From positions 1 to 10,840 of the forward strand of contig DATDVD010000073.1 of NCBI GenBank assembly GCA_035290065.1: a DNA stretch of 10,840 nucleotides, in the 5' to 3' direction. Of the stretch, positions 1 through 7,531 are shown piece by piece. The notes below the pieces were generated by a model that was not told the DNA's origin, ran no database searches, and saw nothing but the letters and a program-made list of their open reading frames with translations. Within the stretch, counting starts at the first letter, position 1; each line of letters begins with the position of its first letter. The position numbers were made by a program, and so were the translations under genes. The stretch is from DATDVD01 sp035290065 (GTDB lineage Bacteria > Pseudomonadota > Gammaproteobacteria > Coxiellales > Coxiellaceae).

Positions 1-391
1 CACGATCCGCCGTTCCCACCGGCACTGTCGATTTATCGGTCACAATGGCATAATGACTTAAATATTCTCCAATGGAACGAGCCACCGAAAAAATCATGGA
101 TAAATCGGCGGAACCATCCACCGCACTAGGCGTGCCCGCGGCTATCATAAAAATATCCGGCGAAAAAGGTAAATCGACGAGTGTGCTACTGAAGTAAAGG
201 GTATTAGCATCCTGGGCAGCTTTTACTACTTCGTCCAACCCGGCTTCATAAATAGGCAAAATGCCTTGCTTGAGGCGGTTAATTTTTTCTTGGTCTATAT
301 CGATGCAAACGACTCGATTACCTTTTCGCGCTAAACAAGCCCCGGTTACTAAACCCACATATCCCGTACCAATGACCGCAATGTTTCTCAT
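1..391 (-). CDS. ugd: UDP-glucose 6-dehydrogenase, N-terminal part (runs off left edge)
   Basis: Reading the minus strand from an ATG at 391-389 gives about 130 uninterrupted residues, cut by the left window edge. The protein starts MRNIAVIGTGYVGLVTGACL, the classic NAD-binding Rossmann motif (GxGYVG) of UDP-glucose dehydrogenases. It continues with an acidic residue after beta-2 (VCIDID), an IYEAGLDEVV segment, an AAGTP motif and a STVPVGT motif near residue 125, all in family order. Family members have roughly 390-450 residues and carry the catalytic Cys in the missing part. The known reaction is NAD-dependent oxidation of UDP-glucose to UDP-glucuronate in the cytosol. Its ATG overlaps the stop of the upstream dehydratase gene as ATGA (391-388), so it is probably translationally coupled and last or late in the asnB transcript. 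It is a different subfamily from the TviB-type dehydrogenase at 5197. The Ugd assignment is strong; exact substrate is unproven. Confidence 0.9.
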   Translation of the reverse strand, partial: MRNIAVIGTGYVGLVTGACLARKGNRVVCIDIDQEKINRLKQGILPIYEAGLDEVVKAAQDANTLYFSSTLVDLPFSPDIFMIAAGTPSAVDGSADLSMIFSVARSIGEYLSHYAIVTDKSTVPVGTADR

Positions 392-2262
392 GTAATATCC
401 TCACGAACCGCATGAAGAGAAGCAAAAGACACAGAAGAATATTCGGGTACTAATACACCCACCCAATGATATAACGTTGACACATCCCCTGTTTGATAGG
501 CTTTTCGAATGGCTAATAAGGCAATTTCCACCTGGGGCCACGCTTTTGGCTGGGAATGAGTGAGAAATATTTTTTGATTAGCCGTTTTTTGAGGGGTTTC
601 ACTTTCATAAAATAATTCTTCGTGCAATTTTTCTCCAGGCCGCAAACCTATATACTGAACTTGAATATCTTTGCCCAGTTTTAAACCAGCCAGCTGAATC
701 ATTTGTTCGGCCAGGTATTGTATTTTAATGGGCTCTCCCATGTCTAACACATAAATTTCGCCTCCCTGGCCCATGGAAGAAGCTTGGAGAATAAGACTGA
801 CCGCTTCTTTAATTGTCATAAAATAACGAGTGATATCCGGGTGCGTGACCGTTAAAGGGCCTCCAGCGGCTAATTGTTTTTTAAATAAGGGGACTACACT
901 GCCTGCAGAGTCCAACACATTACCAAACCGAACCGTAATAAAATGCGTTTTAGCACGCGTATTTAAGCTTTGGCAATATAATTCTGCCACTCGTTTGGTC
1001 ATGCCCATTAAACTGGTCGGCTTCACCACTTTATCCGTTGACACCAATACAAAAGTTTTGACGTGATAACGATTAGCCATATCGGCCAGTGTTTGTGTAC
1101 CGATAATATTATTTTTCACCGCGGTTAATATTTGGGGTTCCAATAATGGCACGTGTTTATAGGCAGCCGCATGGAAAATAATATCTGGGGGTTTTTGACG
1201 AAATAAAAACTCCATTAATGGTTCATCCGATACATCCATTAACCACGATTCCAGGGTGATAGTCGGAAAATTTTCGCGTAATTCTTGGTCAATGGTATAA
1301 AGATTATATTCCGAATGATCCAAAATGATTAAGGTATGAGGATGCAGCAAGGCAATTTGGCGGGATAATTCAGACCCAATTGATCCTCCTGCTCCGGTCA
1401 CCAACACTATTTTTCCTTCAATACTATTTCTCGTTATCTGTGCATCCATGTGCACACTGTCTCGACCCAGCAAATCTTCGATGGATACTTCACGAAGCGA
1501 TTGGATAGATACACGACCCATGGCTAAATCGTGCAAGCTAGGCAGTGTACGATAAGGAATGCCTGCTCTTTCGCATTGGGCGACAATACGCCGCATATTG
1601 AATGAAGAAATGGAAGGAATAGCGATAATCATTAATGAGACATGATAATGCTTCACGACTTCCTGAATATCGTGTGTATCACCTACGACGCGAATGCCAT
1701 GAATTTCATGGCCTCGACGATTGAGATTGTCATCCAGAAATGCTACGGGTTTTAAACGCCGTGGAGTTTGCCGCAATAAATCCCGTACCAAGCTTTCTCC
1801 GGCTCGTCCCGCCCCGATAATCAGCACACGCTTAGCATCTTGAGAGCTGACATGGCGTTCTTTTAACCATCGGTATAAAAAACGAGACCCTCCCCATAAT
1901 GAAATCAATAGCAGCGTATACAGCGGCAAAACAGACCGCGGGATGACATGGGAAAACCCTGCTAAGTAGTAAACGCTAAAGGCCAACAACCCCCCTGCCA
2001 CGACCACTTTAATAATACGAATTAAATCCGGCACCGACGCATATCGCCATATACCGCGGTATAAACCCATAAAACCGGCCATAGCCATTTGAAGGGTTAA
2101 GATAATGGGCAAAAGATGCAAAGCTGAAAATAAGTGATGGAGGGGCATGTTGCCTAAGTTGTAGCGCAACCAATAGGCACCTATCCAAGCCACTGCAATC
2201 ATCGTGAAATCATGAGCAATAACCAATAGCCGTGGTCTCAGTAATTTTTGAAAATACCGCAT
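388..2262 (-). CDS. wbpM: WbpM/CapD/FlaA1-family membrane nucleotide-sugar 4,6-dehydratase
   Basis: This 624-residue protein has the full architecture of the large membrane-bound WbpM/PglF class. About four hydrophobic helices lie in residues 11-125. A first Rossmann domain follows with GAGRAG at 150-155, then the catalytic SDR domain with GAGGSIG at 290-296, AAAYKHVP at 365-372, STDK at 408-411, RYFMT at 479-483 and RPGEKLHEEL at 541-550. The SDR Tyr-x3-Lys is Met419-x3-Lys423, the Ser-Met-Lys triad described for WbpM rather than Ser-Tyr-Lys. The family converts UDP-GlcNAc to the 4-keto-6-deoxy intermediate used for QuiNAc, FucNAc, bacillosamine and related sugars, with the catalytic domain in the cytoplasm. 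RFGNV is followed by Asp451 where Gly is usual. The start has AAGG a few bases upstream. The gene lies 83 bp after the GT2 gene and overlaps ugd. No partner 4-reductase or aminotransferase is in the window, so the final sugar is unknown. Confidence 0.93.
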   Translation of the reverse strand: MRYFQKLLRPRLLVIAHDFTMIAVAWIGAYWLRYNLGNMPLHHLFSALHLLPIILTLQMAMAGFMGLYRGIWRYASVPDLIRIIKVVVAGGLLAFSVYYLAGFSHVIPRSVLPLYTLLLISLWGGSRFLYRWLKERHVSSQDAKRVLIIGAGRAGESLVRDLLRQTPRRLKPVAFLDDNLNRRGHEIHGIRVVGDTHDIQEVVKHYHVSLMIIAIPSISSFNMRRIVAQCERAGIPYRTLPSLHDLAMGRVSIQSLREVSIEDLLGRDSVHMDAQITRNSIEGKIVLVTGAGGSIGSELSRQIALLHPHTLIILDHSEYNLYTIDQELRENFPTITLESWLMDVSDEPLMEFLFRQKPPDIIFHAAAYKHVPLLEPQILTAVKNNIIGTQTLADMANRYHVKTFVLVSTDKVVKPTSLMGMTKRVAELYCQSLNTRAKTHFITVRFGNVLDSAGSVVPLFKKQLAAGGPLTVTHPDITRYFMTIKEAVSLILQASSMGQGGEIYVLDMGEPIKIQYLAEQMIQLAGLKLGKDIQVQYIGLRPGEKLHEELFYESETPQKTANQKIFLTHSQPKAWPQVEIALLAIRKAYQTGDVSTLYHWVGVLVPEYSSVSFASLHAVREDIT

Positions 2263-2293
2263 GAATCCTTAAATCCCTTATGCTTGCCTGGGC

Positions 2294-2302
2294 ATTGTAA
2301 CA
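2294..2302 (-). promoter_or_regulatory. Possible extended -10 promoter for the dehydratase gene
   Basis: The 83-bp gap between the GT2 gene and the dehydratase holds, on the minus strand, TGTTACAAT (2302-2294). This fits an extended -10 element (TGn followed by TACAAT, 5 of 6 consensus bases). No good -35 box is visible at 16-18 bp, which extended -10 promoters can tolerate. Transcription would start near 2287 and leave a leader of about 25 bases. It would give the dehydratase and ugd a second promoter inside the operon. This rests on motif matching only. Confidence 0.3.
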
Positions 2303-2303
2303 A

Positions 2304-2328
2304 AATGGCCTTCAAAAGTGGAGCCATT
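2304..2328. other. Short inverted repeat in the GT2-dehydratase gap
   Basis: AATGGC at 2304-2309 is the inverse complement of GCCATT at 2323-2328, with a 13-base loop. On the minus strand the stem is followed by an interrupted T-run (ATTTTGTT). This could be a weak attenuator after the GT2 gene, but a 6-bp stem with a long loop is poor for an intrinsic terminator. It sits directly upstream of the putative extended -10 element. Confidence 0.2.
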
Positions 2329-2345
2329 ATTCTTCGAAATATCAA

Positions 2346-3206
2346 TCACTTATCCATTATTTGCTTCAGTAAATCGGTCACCAGTCCGAAACACAGAATG
2401 AGCACTGAGACCAACAATCCCCCTACCCCTAAGCTAAATCCGCTTAAGATATGAAAGATTAATGCAATAACAATGCTGATCACAGACAGCAAAAAACACA
2501 TCATAGAAAATAAGAGAAAAATCTTCATGGGATGATAATAATTAATGGCTTGTAAAATGTATTGCAAAGTCCGCAATGAATCTCGCAGTAATTTTACTTT
2601 GGATTTTCCTTGGCGCTTTTCGTAAGAAATAGGCACATATTGCACAAATTTACCCGTCATCATATACGCTAATGTGAGGGAGGTGGTAAAGCTAAACGTA
2701 TTGCATAAATGATTTAAATATTGCGTGACGGTTTTTCGACTAAAAATGCGAAGACCGGAATTAATATCGGGAATTTTACGCCCTGCTGTAAATTCCACTA
2801 AAAATTTTAATATTTTTCGCAAGGGGGATTTTAAAAACGATTCTTTGTAATGTTTTCCCGTGCGAGCACCCACTACCATATCAAAGCCTTTTTGGTATTC
2901 CGCCAACAGCGATAAAGTCTGCTCAAAGGGATAGGTTCGATCGGCATCGGTAATCACCAAGGTGTCGAACTTGGCGTGCTGAATGCCATCCTTTAAGGAA
3001 CGACCATAACCCACATTTTGAGGATGCGCAATGACCGTAACACCGCACAAACGAGCCAATTCACCTGTTCGATCGGTCGAGCCATCATCCACCACAATAA
3101 TTTCATACGGTTGAAGATGGTGGGATTCAAAAACAGATTTTATTTCTTGAAGAGTATCAACAATAGCATTTTCTTCATTAAAGGCAGGCACGATCGCGGT
3201 TATCAT
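2346..3206 (-). CDS. DPM1-like family 2 glycosyltransferase with C-terminal membrane anchor
   Basis: The protein has 286 residues from the ATG at 3206-3204. It opens with the GT2 nucleotide-binding signature PAFNEE (7-12) and VDDGSTD (39-45), followed by the DxD-type metal site DAD at 87-89 (TDADRTYP). Downstream are DINSGLRIFSR, SFTTSLTLAYM and a basic KRQGKSKVK segment, as in dolichol/polyprenyl-phosphate sugar synthases and related transferases. Two hydrophobic helices (about 229-251 and 260-278) anchor the C-terminus in the inner membrane. Such enzymes move a sugar from a nucleotide donor to polyprenyl phosphate or a growing glycan; donor and acceptor are not readable here. A TTG at 3215-3213 in the same frame is an alternative start, but the AAGGA at about 3221-3217 is almost touching it and lies 10 bases from the ATG, so the ATG is preferred. 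The gene start overlaps the end of asnB by 29 bp, indicating coupled translation. Confidence 0.88.
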   Translation of the reverse strand: MITAIVPAFNEENAIVDTLQEIKSVFESHHLQPYEIIVVDDGSTDRTGELARLCGVTVIAHPQNVGYGRSLKDGIQHAKFDTLVITDADRTYPFEQTLSLLAEYQKGFDMVVGARTGKHYKESFLKSPLRKILKFLVEFTAGRKIPDINSGLRIFSRKTVTQYLNHLCNTFSFTTSLTLAYMMTGKFVQYVPISYEKRQGKSKVKLLRDSLRTLQYILQAINYYHPMKIFLLFSMMCFLLSVISIVIALIFHILSGFSLGVGGLLVSVLILCFGLVTDLLKQIMDK

Positions 3207-5127
3207 GAGGTACAATTCCTTGCGGTAATGTCTCGTAAAAATGAGTAAGCCATAAGCCTAAGCAGGTAAGCCCAAATAATACTAATCCATGGTCCTGCTG
3301 GCGGGACAAATGCTCGTGCCATAGTTTATCAAGAAAGGGCTTTTCTAACCACTCCTTCAAGGGCGATTCATACAACGCAGCTTTTGCCAGAGGAACCAGA
3401 GAATTCGTCAGCCAAATGGAAACAGGCGCGTTAAATCCCCGCTTTTTAGCGTGTAAAATAGAGGGGGGTAATTCGTGTTTCAATGCTTGCTTTAATAGCC
3501 ATTTTTTCTGAAAACCATTTAATTTATAGGATACCGGTAATTGAGCTGCAAACTCTACTAGGCGATGATCTAGAAAAGGTGCGCGCACCTCCAGCGAGTG
3601 TGCCATGCTGGTTTGATCTACTTTTACTAGAATATCATCGACCAACCACGTTTTAATATCGACATAACTGGCCTGATCTAAATAGTGGCAAGATTTTACA
3701 GGCGCGAAAAGGGTTTCAAGATACGCTTGAAGTCGTTCTTCACATTGGCCCTCATAATAACGACTTGATAATAATTGCGGCAATACGGCGAGTGGTGAAA
3801 TTTGCCGCCACAAGAAATGCGCTGCCGTAGGCTTACATTGCATACCACTTAACCATCGTTTTAATTGAGATTCCAAACTCTGTTTGCGATGAGAAACGGG
3901 CATAAAACGATCAACACCCGAGGCCATCCAACGAAAGAAAAATTTGGGCACCCCTTGAAAGGCATGATGAATTTTATCGGCAATATACGTTTCGTATCCT
4001 AAAAACAATTCATCCGCTCCATCACCGGATAAACTGACGGTAACCTGTTTGCGCGTGAATTGCGCTAAATAATACATCGGAATCATTGAGGTATCGGCAA
4101 ACGGTTCGTGAAAATTCTGCACAATCACAGGCAATGTTTCGGCTAAATGACTTTCGACGCGTTGCGTATGGTGATGAACGTTTAAATGCCGGGCCACTGT
4201 TTGGCTCTTCGCAAGTTCAGAATAGGAAGACTCTTCAAAATCCATGGAAAAAGTATTGACCTGATTTTTTGGGATAACTTGAGATAATTTGGAAACGATG
4301 GCAGAAGAATCCATGCCTCCACTTAAAAAAGCGCCCAAAGGTACATCACTGATGGCTTCCCCGCGAACACTGTCCAATAATAATTGATTCAACGTTTCGC
4401 TTAAATGCGAGGCGGAATGGGCTTGTTTTTGGTGAAAATAATGAGACAAATTCCAATAGGGTTTTAAAACGAGTGGAGAATTTCTTTTGATTCGTAAGTA
4501 ATGAGCGGCGGGTAATTTATATACATTTTGAATGATACAAGTATCGGATAAAATATAATTGAAATGCAAAAATTGATGGATCGCATACGGATTTATTTGT
4601 TTAGGGGCTTGGGGATGACATAATAAGGCTTGAAGCGTGGAAGCAAATAAAAGTCCCTGGGCAGGATCGTTATTAAGATAGGCATAAAATAAAGGCTTTT
4701 CTCCTAACCGATCTCGCGCTAGAAAAAGGGTTTGATCCCGGGTGTCCCAGAGACAAAAAGCAAACATGCCCACCAGGTGATCCACACATTGTTCGCGCCA
4801 TTCTTCCCAAGCCGCTAAAATAACCTCTGTATCCGAATGCGTTCGGAACGTGTAGCCTTTATTTTCTAGGGTTTTTTGTAATAATTTGAAATTATAAATT
4901 TCGCCATTAAACGTAATCCAAACGGTCTGCGTCGGATTGCTCATGGGTTGATGGGCATTTTCACGGGTATCTTGAATAGATAACCGTCGGTGCCCCAGAA
5001 TCACAGGCCCTAGCACTTTAACGGCTCCAAAATCGGGGCCTCGACGATGCATGGCCTGTGTCATAGACTCGATGGAGGCGGGATTGGGGAGTTTCTGCCA
5101 ATCAATGATGCCCGCTATTCCACACAT
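3178..5127 (-). CDS. asnB: Glutamine-hydrolysing asparagine synthase (AsnB) family amidotransferase
   Basis: This 649-residue protein is a complete AsnB-type enzyme. The N-terminal class II glutaminase domain starts MCGIAGI, with Cys2 as the nucleophile after Met removal, and continues with HRRGPD (27-32), HRRLSI (46-51), NGEIYN (74-79) and SDTEVIL (98-104). The synthetase domain has the ATP-binding PP-loop LSGGMDSS at 268-275, LSGDGADE at 366-373, EVRAPFLD at 513-520 and KKRGF at 561-565. The canonical reaction moves glutamine-derived ammonia to an ATP-activated carboxylate (aspartate to asparagine). Homologues in polysaccharide clusters are often thought to amidate sugar uronates or otherwise modify the glycan, and this context invites that reading, but housekeeping asparagine synthesis is not excluded. 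It is the first gene of the left minus-strand unit, diverging from tviB. A purine-rich GAGGGG stretch lies 8-10 bases before the ATG. Confidence 0.93.
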   Translation of the reverse strand: MCGIAGIIDWQKLPNPASIESMTQAMHRRGPDFGAVKVLGPVILGHRRLSIQDTRENAHQPMSNPTQTVWITFNGEIYNFKLLQKTLENKGYTFRTHSDTEVILAAWEEWREQCVDHLVGMFAFCLWDTRDQTLFLARDRLGEKPLFYAYLNNDPAQGLLFASTLQALLCHPQAPKQINPYAIHQFLHFNYILSDTCIIQNVYKLPAAHYLRIKRNSPLVLKPYWNLSHYFHQKQAHSASHLSETLNQLLLDSVRGEAISDVPLGAFLSGGMDSSAIVSKLSQVIPKNQVNTFSMDFEESSYSELAKSQTVARHLNVHHHTQRVESHLAETLPVIVQNFHEPFADTSMIPMYYLAQFTRKQVTVSLSGDGADELFLGYETYIADKIHHAFQGVPKFFFRWMASGVDRFMPVSHRKQSLESQLKRWLSGMQCKPTAAHFLWRQISPLAVLPQLLSSRYYEGQCEERLQAYLETLFAPVKSCHYLDQASYVDIKTWLVDDILVKVDQTSMAHSLEVRAPFLDHRLVEFAAQLPVSYKLNGFQKKWLLKQALKHELPPSILHAKKRGFNAPVSIWLTNSLVPLAKAALYESPLKEWLEKPFLDKLWHEHLSRQQDHGLVLFGLTCLGLWLTHFYETLPQGIVPHDNRDRACL

Positions 5128-5196
5128 CGCTTATTCCCCTCATTCCTTACATACGTTATAATTCGAAGCTTTACGATATCATTGATAGACAACAAA
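5128..5196. promoter_or_regulatory. Divergent promoter region between asnB and tviB, with a shared -10 element
   Basis: This 69-bp gap is the only place where two genes diverge. On the plus strand TATAAT, a perfect -10 consensus, lies at 5157-5162 and would start RNA near 5169, about 28 bases before the tviB ATG. On the minus strand TATAAC at 5160-5155, overlapping the same bases, would start RNA near 5148, about 20 bases before the asnB ATG. No convincing -35 box is seen for either direction (TTCCCC at 5134-5139 matches 3 of 6 for the plus promoter). A perfect 11-bp palindrome TATCATTGATA lies at 5177-5187 in the early tviB leader and could be an operator. The promoter assignment is motif-based. 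Confidence 0.55.
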
Positions 5197-6489
5197 ATGA
5201 ATACACTCAATCAAGCTACTGTGGCCGTCATCGGGCTGGGTTATGTAGGCCTACCCTTAGCGGTAGCGTTTGCAGCCCACCAACCGGTGATTGGTTTTGA
5301 TAAAAAACGGGATCGTATTGACGAACTCACGCAAGGGATTGAACGAACCGGGGAAGTTGACCCAGCTCTTCTTAAACAAGGTCAAATCACTTTCACCAGC
5401 GATCCGGCGGATTTAAAAAAAGCACGGGTTTATATTGTCGCCGTGCCAACACCGGTGGATGAATTTAATAGCCCAGATATGACCCTGTTGTATCGTGCCA
5501 GTCAAACGGTGGGGCAAGTCCTTTCGAAGGGAGACTATGTTGTATTTGAGTCGACCGTCTATCCTGGTGCTACCGAAGAAGAGTGCGTACCTATTCTTGA
5601 AGCAGAGTCGCAACTCAAAGCCGGTCGTGATTTTTTTGTGGGGTATTCACCCGAGCGTATTAATCCCGGGGACAAGCACCATAATTTAGCAAGTATCGTG
5701 AAAGTAGTATCCGCCAATACGCTGGAAGCCACTCGAGTCTTAGCAGATTTTTACCGGCAAGTAGTGAAAGCAGGCGTGTACGAAGCCTCTAGCATTCGGG
5801 TAGCAGAAGCCGCCAAGGTCATCGAAAATACGCAGCGAGACATTAATATTGCACTGATGAATGAATTGGGCATTATTTTTAACCGCATGCGGATTGATAC
5901 GGCAGAAGTGTTGAAAGCCGCTCAAACCAAATGGAACTTTTTGCCGTTTAAGCCTGGTTTGGTAGGTGGGCATTGCATCGGGGTGGATCCTTATTATCTC
6001 ACCTATAAAGCGCAACAATATGGTTATCAACCGGAAGTTATTCTCTCCGGACGCCGTGTGAACGATGGCATGGGCGCTTATATTGCAGAACAAACTGTAA
6101 AACAATTAATTCGGCACGATAAGCCTGTTAAGCATGCTCATGTAGCCATATTAGGGCTTACCTTCAAAGAAAATTGCCCGGATCTCCGTAATTCAAAAGT
6201 GGTGGATATTATTCGCAGCCTGGAAGAATATGAAATTCATTGCCATGTGATTGACCCGCGTGCGGAAGAAAAAGAAGCTAAAGAGTATTATGGTCTTACA
6301 CTCACCTCCTGGGAAAATCTTTCCGACATAGATGCATTTATAGTAGCCGTGGCTCATACGGAATTTGAGCCATTGTCTGCTGATGACTTTATTAAAAAAT
6401 CCCGCGGAAAATCTCTTCTCATGGACGTGAAGTCCTTCTTTCCTAAACACACTTTTGAAGAAAACGGCATCCTGGTCTGGAGATTATAA
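5197..6489 (+). CDS. tviB: TviB/WbpO-type UDP-N-acetylhexosamine 6-dehydrogenase
   Basis: The protein has 430 residues and is a complete UDP-glucose/GDP-mannose dehydrogenase superfamily member. It has the NAD Rossmann motif GLGYVGLP at 13-20, VPTPVD at 83-88, FESTVYPG at 117-124, SPERINPGD at 151-159, the Lys207 region (AAKVIENTQRD), and catalytic Cys260 in GGHCIGVDPYYL. The C-terminal domain carries LTFKENCPDLRNSK (321-334). FLPFKPGLVGGHCIG and GRRVNDGMG place it with the TviB/WbpO/VipA branch, whose characterised members oxidise UDP-GlcNAc or UDP-GalNAc to the uronic acid with two NAD. Substrate choice between the two is not readable. The frame is open upstream to 5047, but the first codon followed by the conserved N-terminus is the ATG at 5197; the longer version would run into asnB on the opposite strand. 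The ribosome binding site is weak. It is transcribed divergently from asnB and lies one base from the epimerase gene. Confidence 0.92.
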   Translation: MNTLNQATVAVIGLGYVGLPLAVAFAAHQPVIGFDKKRDRIDELTQGIERTGEVDPALLKQGQITFTSDPADLKKARVYIVAVPTPVDEFNSPDMTLLYRASQTVGQVLSKGDYVVFESTVYPGATEEECVPILEAESQLKAGRDFFVGYSPERINPGDKHHNLASIVKVVSANTLEATRVLADFYRQVVKAGVYEASSIRVAEAAKVIENTQRDINIALMNELGIIFNRMRIDTAEVLKAAQTKWNFLPFKPGLVGGHCIGVDPYYLTYKAQQYGYQPEVILSGRRVNDGMGAYIAEQTVKQLIRHDKPVKHAHVAILGLTFKENCPDLRNSKVVDIIRSLEEYEIHCHVIDPRAEEKEAKEYYGLTLTSWENLSDIDAFIVAVAHTEFEPLSADDFIKKSRGKSLLMDVKSFFPKHTFEENGILVWRL

Positions 6490-6490
6490 T
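6478..6490 (+). promoter_or_regulatory. Ribosome binding site that fixes the epimerase start
   Basis: GGAG lies inside the last codons of tviB, 8 bases before the ATG at 6491. It supports that ATG, which directly precedes the Rossmann motif, over the longer in-frame start at 6455 lying within tviB. Confidence 0.6.
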
Positions 6491-7531
6491 ATGAATATTT
6501 TGGTCACGGGTGCAGCAGGGTTTATTGGGTTTCATTTATCTCAAGCGTTATTAAATGATCACCATCGTGTGTTAGGTATTGACAATCTCAATGACTATTA
6601 TGATGTGAATTTAAAAAAAGATCGATTAAATCTCTTAAAAAAACACGAAAATTTTCGATTTATTAAAATGGATTTGGCTGAGCGGGATAGAATGGAAGCC
6701 CTTTTTCAAACCCATGAATTTGATGTGGTTGTCAATTTAGCCGCACAAGCCGGGGTTCGTTATTCCCTTATTAATCCTCATGCTTATTTTGACGCCAATT
6801 TGGTGGGATTTAGTCATGTGTTGGAAGAATGTCGGAAGCAGCAAGTGAAACATTTAGTATTTGCCTCGTCCAGCTCCGTATATGGCGCGAATACTAAAAT
6901 ACCGTTTTCAGAAAGTGACAATGTGGATCACCCTATCTCCTTGTATGCGGCGACAAAAAAAGCCAATGAATTAATGGCTCATAGTTATGCTCACTTGCAT
7001 GGACTGCCTTGTACGGGATTGCGGTTTTTTACCGTGTATGGACCCTGGGGCCGGCCCGATATGGCTTTATTTAAATTTGTACGGAATATTTTGGAAGGTA
7101 AACCAATTGATGTATTTAATCATGGAAATATGGAGCGAGATTTTACGTATATCGATGATATTGTGGATGGTATTGTTCGTGTAATCCACGCCCCTGCCAA
7201 ACCCAATGCCAAATGGAGCGGAAAGCATCCCGATCCAGCTACTAGTTCAGCTCCTTATCGCATTTATAATATTGGGAATAATCAGCCGGTGAGTTTAGCT
7301 GATTTTATTGCCACGATTGAAACCGCCCTTTCCAAAAAAGCCATCAAGAATTTCTTGCCGTTACAACCCGGAGATGTAGAAAGAACGTATGCCGATATTA
7401 CTAGGCTAAAACAAGACTGTGGATTTTCCCCCCAAACGTCTATTCAAGAAGGCGTTCGTCGATTTGTCGATTGGTATAAAAATTATTATGCCTCGTTATT
7501 AGCTATCAGCGAAAAATCAGACGTCAAATGA
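6491..7531 (+). CDS. NAD-dependent SDR epimerase, UDP-glucuronate 4-epimerase-like
   Basis: The protein has 346 residues. It is an extended SDR with TGAAGFIG at 6-13, the acidic NAD-binding IDNLNDYY at 30-37, AAQAGVRYS at 84-92, a Ser-rich active-site strand ending SSSSVYG (126-132), catalytic Tyr152-x3-Lys156 (YAATK), and GPWGRPDMALFKF at 184-196. The RYSLINPHAYFDANLVGF-type segment (90-107) and GRPDMA are typical of UDP-glucuronate 4-epimerases (LspL/GAE branch), which interconvert UDP-GlcA and UDP-GalA. Because it follows the TviB-type dehydrogenase by one base, its substrate may instead be UDP-GlcNAcA/GalNAcA; Ugd in the same locus would supply UDP-GlcA. Catalytic residues are intact and length is normal. 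It shares a transcript with tviB. Its last 46 bases overlap the end of the opposite-strand gene at 7486-9048, leaving no spacer for a terminator. Confidence 0.88.
   Translation: MNILVTGAAGFIGFHLSQALLNDHHRVLGIDNLNDYYDVNLKKDRLNLLKKHENFRFIKMDLAERDRMEALFQTHEFDVVVNLAAQAGVRYSLINPHAYFDANLVGFSHVLEECRKQQVKHLVFASSSSVYGANTKIPFSESDNVDHPISLYAATKKANELMAHSYAHLHGLPCTGLRFFTVYGPWGRPDMALFKFVRNILEGKPIDVFNHGNMERDFTYIDDIVDGIVRVIHAPAKPNAKWSGKHPDPATSSAPYRIYNIGNNQPVSLADFIATIETALSKKAIKNFLPLQPGDVERTYADITRLKQDCGFSPQTSIQEGVRRFVDWYKNYYASLLAISEKSDVK

Noticed and set aside
830..1066. 78-codon plus-strand open frame inside the dehydratase gene
   Set aside because: The opposite strand encodes conserved SDR motifs across these positions; the plus-strand frame is a shadow.
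5047..5196. 50-codon N-terminal extension of the TviB-type dehydrogenase
   Set aside because: It would run antisense into the conserved asnB N-terminus and through the divergent promoter; family members begin a few residues before the GxGYVG motif, which matches the ATG at 5197.
5740..6105. 121-codon open frame on the minus strand, antisense to tviB
   Set aside because: It lies wholly inside a well-conserved dehydrogenase gene, has no recognisable domain and no clear ribosome binding site.
6193..6450. 85-codon open frame on the minus strand inside tviB
   Set aside because: Composition is that of a shadow frame (Phe/Lys runs), with no independent support.
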